From NCBI GenBank assembly GCA_900547945.1, contig URIT01000014.1, positions 1-39,538 of the forward strand: a DNA stretch of 39,538 nucleotides, read 5' to 3'. A model generated the notes under the pieces. That model was not told where the DNA came from, did no database searches, and saw only the letters and a program-made list of their open reading frames with translations. Below, piece by piece: positions 8,380-15,416 of the stretch; position 1 is the first letter of the stretch, and the number at the start of each line of letters is the position of its first letter. The translations under genes were made by a program, and so were the position numbers. This DNA is from an uncultured bacterium (GTDB taxonomy: Bacteria > Verrucomicrobiota > Kiritimatiellia > RFP12 > UBA1067).

Positions 8380-9645
8380 CTACCCGATGGCGCGCAGGAG
8401 GAGGCCCTTTAGGTAGAGGCCCTCGGGGAAGGAAAGGCCCACGGGATGGTCGCCCGCCGCCTGGCGTGTGCGCGCGACGATCTGGAACGCGCGCTTCGCG
8501 TCGAAGGCCGCCTCGGCGCAGACCTTGTCGAAGAGGTCCGGCGTCATCGCCCCCGAGCAGGAGAACGTCGCGAGCAGGCCGTTCGGACGCAACAGCTTCA
8601 TCGCGAGAAGGTTGATGTCCTTGTACCCGCGCGTCGCGCGCATCAGTCCCGCCTTCGTGTCGGCGAACTTCGGCGGGTCGAGGACGATGAGGTCGAACGA
8701 CCGCCCCTGGTCGCGGTAGAGGCGCAGCTGCCTGAAGACATCCGCCTCCACGAAGTCGCAGACCGTGGCGGAGGGGTTGAGCGCGGTGTTCTGCCGCGCA
8801 AGGGCGAGCGCGCCCGCCGACACGTCGAGGTGCGTGACCGACTTCGCGCCCCCCGCGCACGCCGCAAGGCCGAAGCCGCCCGTGTAGGAGAAGCAGTTGA
8901 GGACGTCCGCGTCCTTCGCAAGGGCCCCCACCGCCGCGCGCGCGTCGCGCTGGTCGAGGTAGAACCCCGTCTTGTGCCCCCGGCGCACATCGACGAGGTA
9001 GCGGATCGCCCCCTCCTTCACCTCGATCAGCTCGGGCGGCTCCTCGCCCGCGAGGAGGCCGACCTCGTTCGGGTCGCCGCCCTTGTCCGTCGCGGGCGCC
9101 CCGCCGCCTTCCGGGAGGACCGCGGCCTGCTGCGGCCGCGCGCGCAGGCCCTCGCGCGCGCGGGCGTCGACGTCACTGCGGTTGTAGACACCCCGGCAGC
9201 CGGGCACGTGGCGCATCAGGGCCTCCACAAGCACCGGCTTCCAGAACTCCGCGCCCGCGCTCGCGAGCTGGACGACGGCGAAGCCGTTGTAGACGTCGGC
9301 GATCACGCCGGGGAGGCCGTCGCTCTCGGCGTTGACGACGCGCACGGCGTTCGTCCGTCCGTCGGACCAGAACGCCGCGCGGCGCCGGACGGCGTCGGCG
9401 ACGAGGCCGTCGATGAACGCCGCGTCCGGCACGGCGTCCGCGCGGAAGCTCAGCATCCTCACGCGGATCTGGCTGTGGGGCGAGTAGGACCCGTACCCCA
9501 GGCCGTCGCCCTTCGCGGAGCAGACCGCGACCGTCTCGCCGACGCCCGGCGTCCCCTCGACGCTGCGGATCGCCCCGGAGAAGATCCAGGGATGGCGATG
9601 GAGGGTCGCGTAGTCGCGCTTTGCGTTCAGGATGACCTTGTGCAT
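8380..9645 (-). CDS. rlmI: Class I SAM-dependent 23S rRNA methyltransferase (RlmI-like)
   Basis: 421 aa. An N-terminal PUA-like domain (about 1-70, with HPWIFSGAI) precedes a central domain and a C-terminal Rossmann methyltransferase. The RlmI/YccW signature GHKTGFYLDQRD is at 223-234, the SAM-binding motif is NCFSYTGGFGLAA, and motif IV is LDPPKF followed by FSCSG carrying the catalytic cysteine. E. coli RlmI makes m5C1962 in 23S rRNA. An extra low-complexity stretch of about 30 residues (about 168-196, rich in Gly, Pro and Gln) follows the usual DAREREGL block and is probably a surface loop. I chose the ATG at 9645 because MHKVILNAKR matches the family N-terminus, although the frame stays open far upstream. 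It lies 14 nt after ettA, so the two are probably cotranscribed. Confidence 0.85.
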   Translation of the reverse strand: MHKVILNAKRDYATLHRHPWIFSGAIRSVEGTPGVGETVAVCSAKGDGLGYGSYSPHSQIRVRMLSFRADAVPDAAFIDGLVADAVRRRAAFWSDGRTNAVRVVNAESDGLPGVIADVYNGFAVVQLASAGAEFWKPVLVEALMRHVPGCRGVYNRSDVDARAREGLRARPQQAAVLPEGGGAPATDKGGDPNEVGLLAGEEPPELIEVKEGAIRYLVDVRRGHKTGFYLDQRDARAAVGALAKDADVLNCFSYTGGFGLAACAGGAKSVTHLDVSAGALALARQNTALNPSATVCDFVEADVFRQLRLYRDQGRSFDLIVLDPPKFADTKAGLMRATRGYKDINLLAMKLLRPNGLLATFSCSGAMTPDLFDKVCAEAAFDAKRAFQIVARTRQAAGDHPVGLSFPEGLYLKGLLLRAIG

Positions 9646-9659
9646 GATCCGCGTTCCCC

Positions 9660-11270
9660 TCACTTGCCGCGACGGCGCTCCGCCATCTCGTGGTAGTCGG
9701 AATAGCCGCCCTCGAACCACGTCGTCTTCCCGCCGGGCTCGAACGCGAGGATGTGCGTCGCGATGCGGTCGAGGAACCAGCGGTCGTGCGAGACGACCAT
9801 CACGCAGCCGCCGAACTCCTCCAGACCCTCCTCCAGCGACCGCAGCGTCGCGACGTCGAGGTCGTTCGTCGGTTCGTCGAGGAGCAGCAGGTTGCCGCCG
9901 GAGGTGAGGAGCTTCGCGAGGTGGACGCGGTTGCGTTCGCCGCCGGAGAGCACGCCCACCTTCTTCTGCTGCTCCGCGCCCCGGAAGTTGAAGCGGCTGC
10001 AGTAGGCGCGGCCGTTCATCATCGCCTCGCCCGCGAGGCGCACGAACTCGCCGCCGCCCGTGATGGCCTCGTAGACCGTCTGGTCGGGCTTCAGCTCGCT
10101 GCGCGTCTGGTCCACGTAGCTGAGCTTCACCGTCTCGCCGACGGTGAGCGTGCCGGAGACGGACTTGAGTTCGCCCGTGATGAGCTTGAAGAGCGTCGTC
10201 TTGCCGGCGCCGTTCGCGCCGATCACGCCCACGATGCCGCCGCGCGGCAGGTCGAAGTTGAGGTCCGGGTAGAGGACGCGGTCGCCGAAGGCCATCTTCA
10301 CGTGCTCGGCGCGCACGACGAGGTTGCCGAGGCGCGGACCCGGCGGAATGTGGATGACGAGGTCGTCTTCGCGCGTGTTCACCTGCCGGCTCTGCAGCTC
10401 CTCGTAGCGCTTCACGCGGGCCTGGCTCTTCGAGTGGCGTCCGCTCGGATTCGTCTGGATCCACTTGAGCTCGTTCTCGATGAGCTTCTGGCGGCTCTTC
10501 TCGGCCTTCGCCTCGCGGGCGAGCATCGCCTCCTTCTGCTTGAGCCATTCCGCGTAGTTGCCCTTGTAGGGGTAGCAGACGCCGTGGTCGAGTTCGAGGA
10601 TCCAGTCCGTGACGTCGCTGAGGAAGTAGCGGTCGTGCGTGACGACGATGAGCGTGCCCTTGAACGCCTTGAGGTAGGCTTCGAGGCGGAACGTCGTCTC
10701 CGCGTCGAGGTGGTTGGTGGGTTCGTCGAGGAGGAGGACGTCCGGCTCCTGCAGGAGGAGGCGCGCGATCGCGACGCGGCGGCGCTCGCCGCCGGACAGC
10801 ACCTTCACGGGCCGGTCGGCGGGCGGGCAGCCCATGTCCGCCATCGCCATCTCCACCTTGTGGTCGACGTTCCAGAGGTCCTTCGCGTCGATGACCTCCT
10901 GCAGGCGCTCCATCTCCTTCGCCTTCTCGGAATCGTCCAGCTCGCAGCAGAGGTCTTCGTAGCGTTCGACCATCGCCTTCGCCTCGGCGACGCCCTCCTC
11001 GACGATCTCGCCGACCGTCTTGGCGTCGTCGAGTTCGGGCTCCTGCGGCAGGTAGCCGACCTTCGTGCCCTTCGCCACCTGGCACGTGCCGAGGATGTCC
11101 GTGTCGATCCCCGCGAGGATCTTGAGGAGCGAGCTCTTGCCCGCGCCGTTTCCTCCGATCACGCCGATGTGCGCGCCGTAGAAGAAACTCAGGCACACGT
11201 CCTTGAGAATCGTCTTCGTGCCCTGCTGCTTGGTCACGTCGATAAGGGAAAACTGGTATTCGCCTGCCAT
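9660..11270 (-). CDS. ettA: Energy-dependent translational throttle protein EttA (ABC-F ATPase)
   Basis: 536 aa with two ABC ATPase domains and no membrane segments, the ABC-F architecture. Domain 1 has Walker A GGNGAGKSS, signature LSGGERRR and Walker B LLLLDEPTNHLD. Domain 2 has GANGAGKTT, LSGGERNR and LLLLDEPTNDLD. The interdomain linker (EWLKQKEAMLAREAK, then KWIQTNPSGRHSKSQARV) carries the P-site tRNA interaction motif region typical of EttA. In E. coli EttA binds the ribosomal E site and gates the first elongation steps in response to the ADP/ATP ratio. The start at 11270 fits the family N-terminus. No Shine-Dalgarno is visible and the predicted leader is about 80 nt. It is cotranscribed with rlmI. 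Confidence 0.92.
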   Translation of the reverse strand: MAGEYQFSLIDVTKQQGTKTILKDVCLSFFYGAHIGVIGGNGAGKSSLLKILAGIDTDILGTCQVAKGTKVGYLPQEPELDDAKTVGEIVEEGVAEAKAMVERYEDLCCELDDSEKAKEMERLQEVIDAKDLWNVDHKVEMAMADMGCPPADRPVKVLSGGERRRVAIARLLLQEPDVLLLDEPTNHLDAETTFRLEAYLKAFKGTLIVVTHDRYFLSDVTDWILELDHGVCYPYKGNYAEWLKQKEAMLAREAKAEKSRQKLIENELKWIQTNPSGRHSKSQARVKRYEELQSRQVNTREDDLVIHIPPGPRLGNLVVRAEHVKMAFGDRVLYPDLNFDLPRGGIVGVIGANGAGKTTLFKLITGELKSVSGTLTVGETVKLSYVDQTRSELKPDQTVYEAITGGGEFVRLAGEAMMNGRAYCSRFNFRGAEQQKKVGVLSGGERNRVHLAKLLTSGGNLLLLDEPTNDLDVATLRSLEEGLEEFGGCVMVVSHDRWFLDRIATHILAFEPGGKTTWFEGGYSDYHEMAERRRGK

Positions 11271-11357
11271 GGAACGATCAAGACTTTTGAGAGGTTGAAA
11301 GATGGAATCCCCACACCGGAGCGCAACCGCACAGGGTGTACAAGGAAATTTGCAATT

Positions 11358-11366
11358 ATTATACCA
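11358..11366 (-). promoter_or_regulatory. Extended -10 promoter of ettA
   Basis: TGGTATAAT on the minus strand (TATAAT at 11363-11358) has no recognisable -35. The rest of the gap 11271-11480 shows an AT-rich leader and the terminator-like hairpin listed separately. Confidence 0.6.
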
Positions 11367-11461
11367 TATCCCGTTTTCTTCCAGGCCCCCAAAACACCAT
11401 GCACCCTCCCCGGTCCTGCGGCATTCTCCAACGCCCGCACCCCGCGTCCGTCCTGTACCGT

Positions 11462-11483
11462 TGACGGGGCGCACGCCCCGTCA
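11462..11483 (-). terminator. Hairpin at the stop codon of the lipoprotein gene
   Basis: TGACGGGGCG and CGCCCCGTCA form a perfect 10-bp inverted repeat around a 2-nt centre, starting at the stop codon itself. There is no U-tract, so it is a candidate rho-assisted or weak terminator, or an mRNA 3' end protector. Confidence 0.4.
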
Positions 11484-12182
11484 CTTCCCCGCGCGCGGCG
11501 CGAGGAAGGCCGTCGCCGCCGCGACCGCGCGGTCGGTGAGCGCCGTGAGGCACCAGCCCTGCATGAAGTTGAAGGTGTTCTCCGTACAGCCGGAAAGGCC
11601 GACGAAGAAGAGGGGCGACCAGACGCAGTGTTCGTACTTCTGCACGTCGTCGCGCGTGAAGAGGACGCGCCCCGTCTTCGCGTCGTAGACGCGCAGCTTC
11701 GCGGTCCAGGTCTGGGTGGCGTACTCGGCGGAGAAGACGGAAAGGAGCATCCAGGCCCATTCGACAGCGCGCTCGTCGTCCCGCACGAACGGGCCGCCGA
11801 ACGTCACCTCCACCGTGTAGTCCGGCTGCGGCGCGCGCACGAGGTAGCCCGCGTCCTCCAGCAGCGTCTGCGCGCGCCGGAGGAAGGCTTCGCTCGCGCG
11901 GGTCTGCGGCACGAGCGTTTCGGAGGTCACCGTCTCGTAGTGTCCGCCGCCCCAGACGCGGCCGCCGTGCCGGCCGACGTAGGGGCCGTGGTCAACGTAG
12001 ACCGTCTGCGTGCCGAAGACGGGAATGTAGTCCGTAACCGTCGCCGCGAAACCCGCCACGGCCACCTTGACGTCGCGCCCTTCCGGCGCGCGCGCCATCT
12101 GGACCTGCGGCATCTCGGTCTGCTTCAGCGTGAAGCATCCCACCAGCAGAAGGACGGGGAGGAAAGCAAGCCTGCGATTCAT
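11481..12182 (-). CDS. Hypothetical outer-membrane-type lipoprotein
   Basis: 233 aa with a lipoprotein signal (MNRRLAFLPVLLLVGCFTL), Cys16 being the predicted lipidated residue. The mature part has a beta-rich region with HGGRVWGGGHYETV near residue 70. A domain then reads YLVRAPQPDYTVEVTFGG and TWTAKLRVYDAKTGRVLFTRDD, resembling periplasmic proteins of the DUF4136 or LPP20 type, but I cannot name the family. Its ATG overlaps the preceding stop codon by 4 nt (ATGA), so it is translationally coupled to the TPR gene and is the third gene after waaA. A cell-envelope role is inferred from location and lipidation only. Confidence 0.75.
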   Translation of the reverse strand: MNRRLAFLPVLLLVGCFTLKQTEMPQVQMARAPEGRDVKVAVAGFAATVTDYIPVFGTQTVYVDHGPYVGRHGGRVWGGGHYETVTSETLVPQTRASEAFLRRAQTLLEDAGYLVRAPQPDYTVEVTFGGPFVRDDERAVEWAWMLLSVFSAEYATQTWTAKLRVYDAKTGRVLFTRDDVQKYEHCVWSPLFFVGLSGCTENTFNFMQGWCLTALTDRAVAAATAFLAPRAGK

Positions 12183-14035
12183 TTCTCGAACCTCATTTCC
12201 CTCATCTTCTTCTTGAGCCCCATGCCGAGGACGACGCGCCCGACCTCGATGTAGACATCGGCCAAGGCCTGCACGTAGGCGCGGTCCTTCCAGCCCGTCA
12301 GCCGCACGGCCTCCTCCGCGAGCGCAACCGCGCGCACCTCGTCGTGGGCCTTGTTCGACTTCAGCGCAAGCAGCTTCGCGGCGCGCATTTTGAGCGCCGG
12401 GTCGGAGGGGTGGCGCTTCATGAGGACGTCCAGCTGGCGGCACGCCATGTCCTCCCGGTGGCTCGCCGCGCAGCACTCGACGAGTTCCAGGCGATGTTCG
12501 TCCGTGCGCGGATCCAGCGTCACGGCCTTCGCGAACACGCTCGCGGCCATGTCGAAGTGTCCGCTCTTCTTGAGGCAGACGCCGAAGTTGTGGACGGCCG
12601 CGACATCCTGCGGACGGATCAGCAGGCGGTTCTCGTAGCAGCGGATCGCCGCGTTGACGTTGCCGATCCGCAGGAAGCGCCGCCCTTCGAGGTCCAGCGA
12701 GTCGGCCAGTCCCCGCAGCAGCGGATCGCGCGGGTTGAGCGCCGCCGCCGCCGCCCAGTGTTCGACCGCGTTCGTCTCGGCGCCCCGGTCGGCGGCGTCG
12801 AAGCCCATCAGCATCTCCCGCCGCGCGACCTGCGCCTTCATGACGCCGTTCGTGAGCGCCGCGTAGACGCCCGGGTCGACGGTGCCGCGCACGAACCACG
12901 CCGGGAACGGCACCTCCAGCGGGGTGAGCGCGGCGGCCCGCACCGCCGCCACGTGGCCGGTGGGGGCGGGCGCGAAGGCGAGGCGCGGCGCCGTCCAGAC
13001 CGCGCGCGTGCGCCCGAAGGACGGGATGTCGAGAAGCCCCGGCTCGATCTCGAAGTCCGTCCCCATGTAGCACGCGAAGACCTCGCCCGGCGCGATGGCG
13101 TCGGCCGCGACGAACGCGGCGGACGCCTTTTCATTCGCGAAGAGGTCCAGCACCTCGTCCGCCAGCACGTTCCCGCCCGCCGTCAGCACGTAGTCGTGCC
13201 GCCCCGTACACCAGAGCCGATAGTGCCGGAACACCGCGCGGAAGTCGGCGAGGATCCGCTTCAGGCGGGCGCGGGAGAGGAGGCGCGCGTCCAGGTGGAG
13301 CGCGGCCACGCCGCCGCGCGCAAGGCCGTCCGCAATCCGCCGCCAGTCCGGGACGGACGGCGTATCCGCGCCGACCTCCCAGTCCGGCCCCGGCGCCACG
13401 AGCACGATGTCCGCCGGACCCTTCTTCTCCGCCCCGAGCAGCGTCAGCCCCGCCTCGCCGAGCGGACGGGCATAGAGCCACGCCTCCGCCCCTTCCACCC
13501 GCGCCGTCCGGGCGGTCGGCATCTCGAAGAGCGGGATGAGCGAGACGAGCAGCCGCGTGCCACGGAAGCGGTACCCCGTCTCGACGGGGCGGGCGTCGAA
13601 CGTCGTCACGCCGCCGGGGTAGTCCTCGTCCGCGAACGTCGCCCATGTGTGCCCGCCCGCGCGGCGCACGGCGACGGGCCTCCCCTTGGCGAAGCCCGTG
13701 TCGCGTGTCGCGATGTGGACGAACGCGCCGCGCCCCGTCTCGCCGCTTGGCGGCATGAACGCGGTCGCGAACGTGAGCCCCGCGTAGGTGGCGGCGCTCC
13801 GGCACGCATTCTCCTGGAGGTAGAGCCAGGCATGGTCGAGCCTCGGGGCGAAGATCCACCACAGGATCCCCCACAGGACCAGGAGCGGAACCGGGAACGC
13901 GGCCCAGATCCACTTCCGCCGCCACAGGAGAAGCGCACTCGTCCCCAGCACCGCAAGCACGACCCCGAACGAGACCGCGAGGGCCGTGTACGCAAGGGCC
14001 GTGTGCCCCGCATAGTCGAAGAGATTCCAGTTCAC
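12179..14035 (-). CDS. Membrane-anchored TPR protein of unknown function
   Basis: 618 aa. Residues about 10-60 form two hydrophobic segments (ALAYTALAVSFGVVLAVLGT, then IWAAFPVPLLVLWGILWWIF). The middle (about 240-380) resembles the C-terminal part of membrane-fused spermidine synthases (LKRILADFRAVFRHYRLWC, then DYVLTAG). I see no intact aminopropyltransferase core or SAM motif, so catalysis is doubtful. The last about 200 residues contain TPR-like repeats (EHWAAAAALNPRDPLL, AVHNFGVCLKKSGHFDMA, VFAKAVTLDPRTDEHR). The start is GTG, overlapping the waaA stop as GTGA and preceded by TGGAGG, so the gene is real although the frame stays open upstream. It is coupled to waaA and to the following lipoprotein, suggesting an envelope task. 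Confidence 0.75.
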   Translation of the reverse strand: MNWNLFDYAGHTALAYTALAVSFGVVLAVLGTSALLLWRRKWIWAAFPVPLLVLWGILWWIFAPRLDHAWLYLQENACRSAATYAGLTFATAFMPPSGETGRGAFVHIATRDTGFAKGRPVAVRRAGGHTWATFADEDYPGGVTTFDARPVETGYRFRGTRLLVSLIPLFEMPTARTARVEGAEAWLYARPLGEAGLTLLGAEKKGPADIVLVAPGPDWEVGADTPSVPDWRRIADGLARGGVAALHLDARLLSRARLKRILADFRAVFRHYRLWCTGRHDYVLTAGGNVLADEVLDLFANEKASAAFVAADAIAPGEVFACYMGTDFEIEPGLLDIPSFGRTRAVWTAPRLAFAPAPTGHVAAVRAAALTPLEVPFPAWFVRGTVDPGVYAALTNGVMKAQVARREMLMGFDAADRGAETNAVEHWAAAAALNPRDPLLRGLADSLDLEGRRFLRIGNVNAAIRCYENRLLIRPQDVAAVHNFGVCLKKSGHFDMAASVFAKAVTLDPRTDEHRLELVECCAASHREDMACRQLDVLMKRHPSDPALKMRAAKLLALKSNKAHDEVRAVALAEEAVRLTGWKDRAYVQALADVYIEVGRVVLGMGLKKKMREMRFEK

Positions 14036-15348
14036 CGCAACGCCTCCAGAAGTTCGTCCGCACACCGCCCGACGACGCCGCACCGGCGCGTGACGGCGGC
14101 CGTCGCGCGCGCGCCCTGCGCCGCCCGCGCCGCCGGGTCGTCGAAGAAGCGGAAGACCGCCCGCTTCAACCCCGCCGCGTCCGGCACCTGCACAAGCGCG
14201 TCCGCCGCCAGCAGGTCGCTCATCACGGGACGGAAGTTCTCCGTGTACGGCCCCACGACCGTCGGCTTCCCGCAGAGGCACGGCTCGATCATGTTCTGGC
14301 TTCCGTGCGCGCAGAGGCTCTTCCCCACGAACACGACCGTCGCGATGCCGAAGAGCCCCATCATCTCCCCCGTCGTGTCGCAGAGGAAGACGGGCGGAGC
14401 GGAAGCCTCTCCGGCCGCGTCCATCCTGTCGCCCCGCGAACGGCGGATGCAGGGGAAGCCCGCCCTGCGGATGTTCGACTCCACGGCGTCGGCCTTCTCG
14501 AAGTGGCGCGGCGCGATCACGAGCACGACCTCGGGATGCACCTTCACGAGGTCCGCGTAGAGGCCGAGCAGCACTTCGTCCTCGCCCGGCCAGGTACTGC
14601 CGCCGAGGAGGATCGGGGACGCCCCCACCCAGTCCGCCAGTTCCCGTTCCTTCGCGGGGTTGCGATGGGCGACGTCGAACTTGAAGGACCCGGTGACGGC
14701 GATCCGCGCGCGGTCCGCGCCCGCGTCGACAAGGCGCCGCGCGTCGAGGTCGCTCTGCGCGTAGACCTTCGTGAACGCACGGAACACCTCGCCGAAGAAC
14801 CAGCGGAGCGCCCGGTAGCGCGGGGCGCTGTGGTCGGAGATGCGCGCGTTGACGAGGTAGAGCGGGATGCCGCGCCGACGGACGGCACGGATGAAGTTCG
14901 GCCAGATCTCCGTCTCGGTGAGGATGACCGCGCGCGGGTGGATCCGGTCGAGCGCGCGCCGCACACAGCCGTTGAAGTCGAGCGGATTGTAGACGAGCAC
15001 GTCGCCGTCGTTCCCGAGGCCGTCCGCCGCCAGGCGCGCAAGCTCCCGTTCCGCCGTCTTCCAGCCCGTCGAGGAGGTCGTCGAGAAGACGAAGCGGACC
15101 GTCCGGTCGCGCTCCCGCAGCGCGCGCATGAGCTGCACGGCCACCTGCACCTCGCCCACGGAGACGGCGTGAAGCCAGATGGGGGATTGGGGGGTGGAGA
15201 GGCGGGCGGCGATGTCGGCGGGGTAGCGGCCGAAGCGGTCGCCCATGCGCGCGCGGTAGCCGCCGCGCCGCTTCATCCGCAGCAGGAACGACGGCAGCAT
15301 CGCGAGGTACGCGACGGCGAAGAGACCGTTATAGAGAAACCATTTCAC
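14032..15348 (-). CDS. waaA: 3-deoxy-D-manno-octulosonic acid transferase
   Basis: 438 aa, a GT30-family glycosyltransferase that adds KDO from CMP-KDO to lipid IVA at the inner membrane. An N-terminal membrane anchor (WFLYNGLFAVAYLAMLPSFL) is followed by the two-domain GT-B fold. Recognisable blocks are WLHAVSVGEV, VFSTTSSTGW, ILTETEIWPNFI, GSTWPGEDEVLL, VIAPRHFEKA and HGSQNMIEPCLCGKPTVVGP. GTG at 15348 is chosen as start because GGAAGG lies upstream and the anchor begins there; a longer in-frame version would add about 12 unlikely residues. It uses the product of kdsB about 14 kb away. It lies 68 nt after gyrB and may share its transcript. Its stop overlaps the next start. Confidence 0.93.
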   Translation of the reverse strand: MKWFLYNGLFAVAYLAMLPSFLLRMKRRGGYRARMGDRFGRYPADIAARLSTPQSPIWLHAVSVGEVQVAVQLMRALRERDRTVRFVFSTTSSTGWKTAERELARLAADGLGNDGDVLVYNPLDFNGCVRRALDRIHPRAVILTETEIWPNFIRAVRRRGIPLYLVNARISDHSAPRYRALRWFFGEVFRAFTKVYAQSDLDARRLVDAGADRARIAVTGSFKFDVAHRNPAKERELADWVGASPILLGGSTWPGEDEVLLGLYADLVKVHPEVVLVIAPRHFEKADAVESNIRRAGFPCIRRSRGDRMDAAGEASAPPVFLCDTTGEMMGLFGIATVVFVGKSLCAHGSQNMIEPCLCGKPTVVGPYTENFRPVMSDLLAADALVQVPDAAGLKRAVFRFFDDPAARAAQGARATAAVTRRCGVVGRCADELLEALR

Positions 15349-15375
15349 GTGCGCATCCCTTCCGTTTCCCCTAAA

Positions 15376-15391
15376 GGCAACCACGGTTGCC
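15376..15391 (-). terminator. Small hairpin between gyrB and waaA
   Basis: GGCAACC-GT-GGTTGCC is followed by TTT on the minus strand. It is a short perfect stem with a minimal loop in the 68-nt gap after gyrB: at best a weak terminator or processing site. Confidence 0.3.
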
Positions 15392-15416
15392 GCAACCGCC
15401 GTTGCGACAACCAGAC

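Noticed and set aside
12179..14035. Annotation of the TPR protein as spermidine synthase
   Set aside because: Only a C-terminal similarity is visible; the SAM-binding GxG motif and catalytic Asp region are not recognisable.
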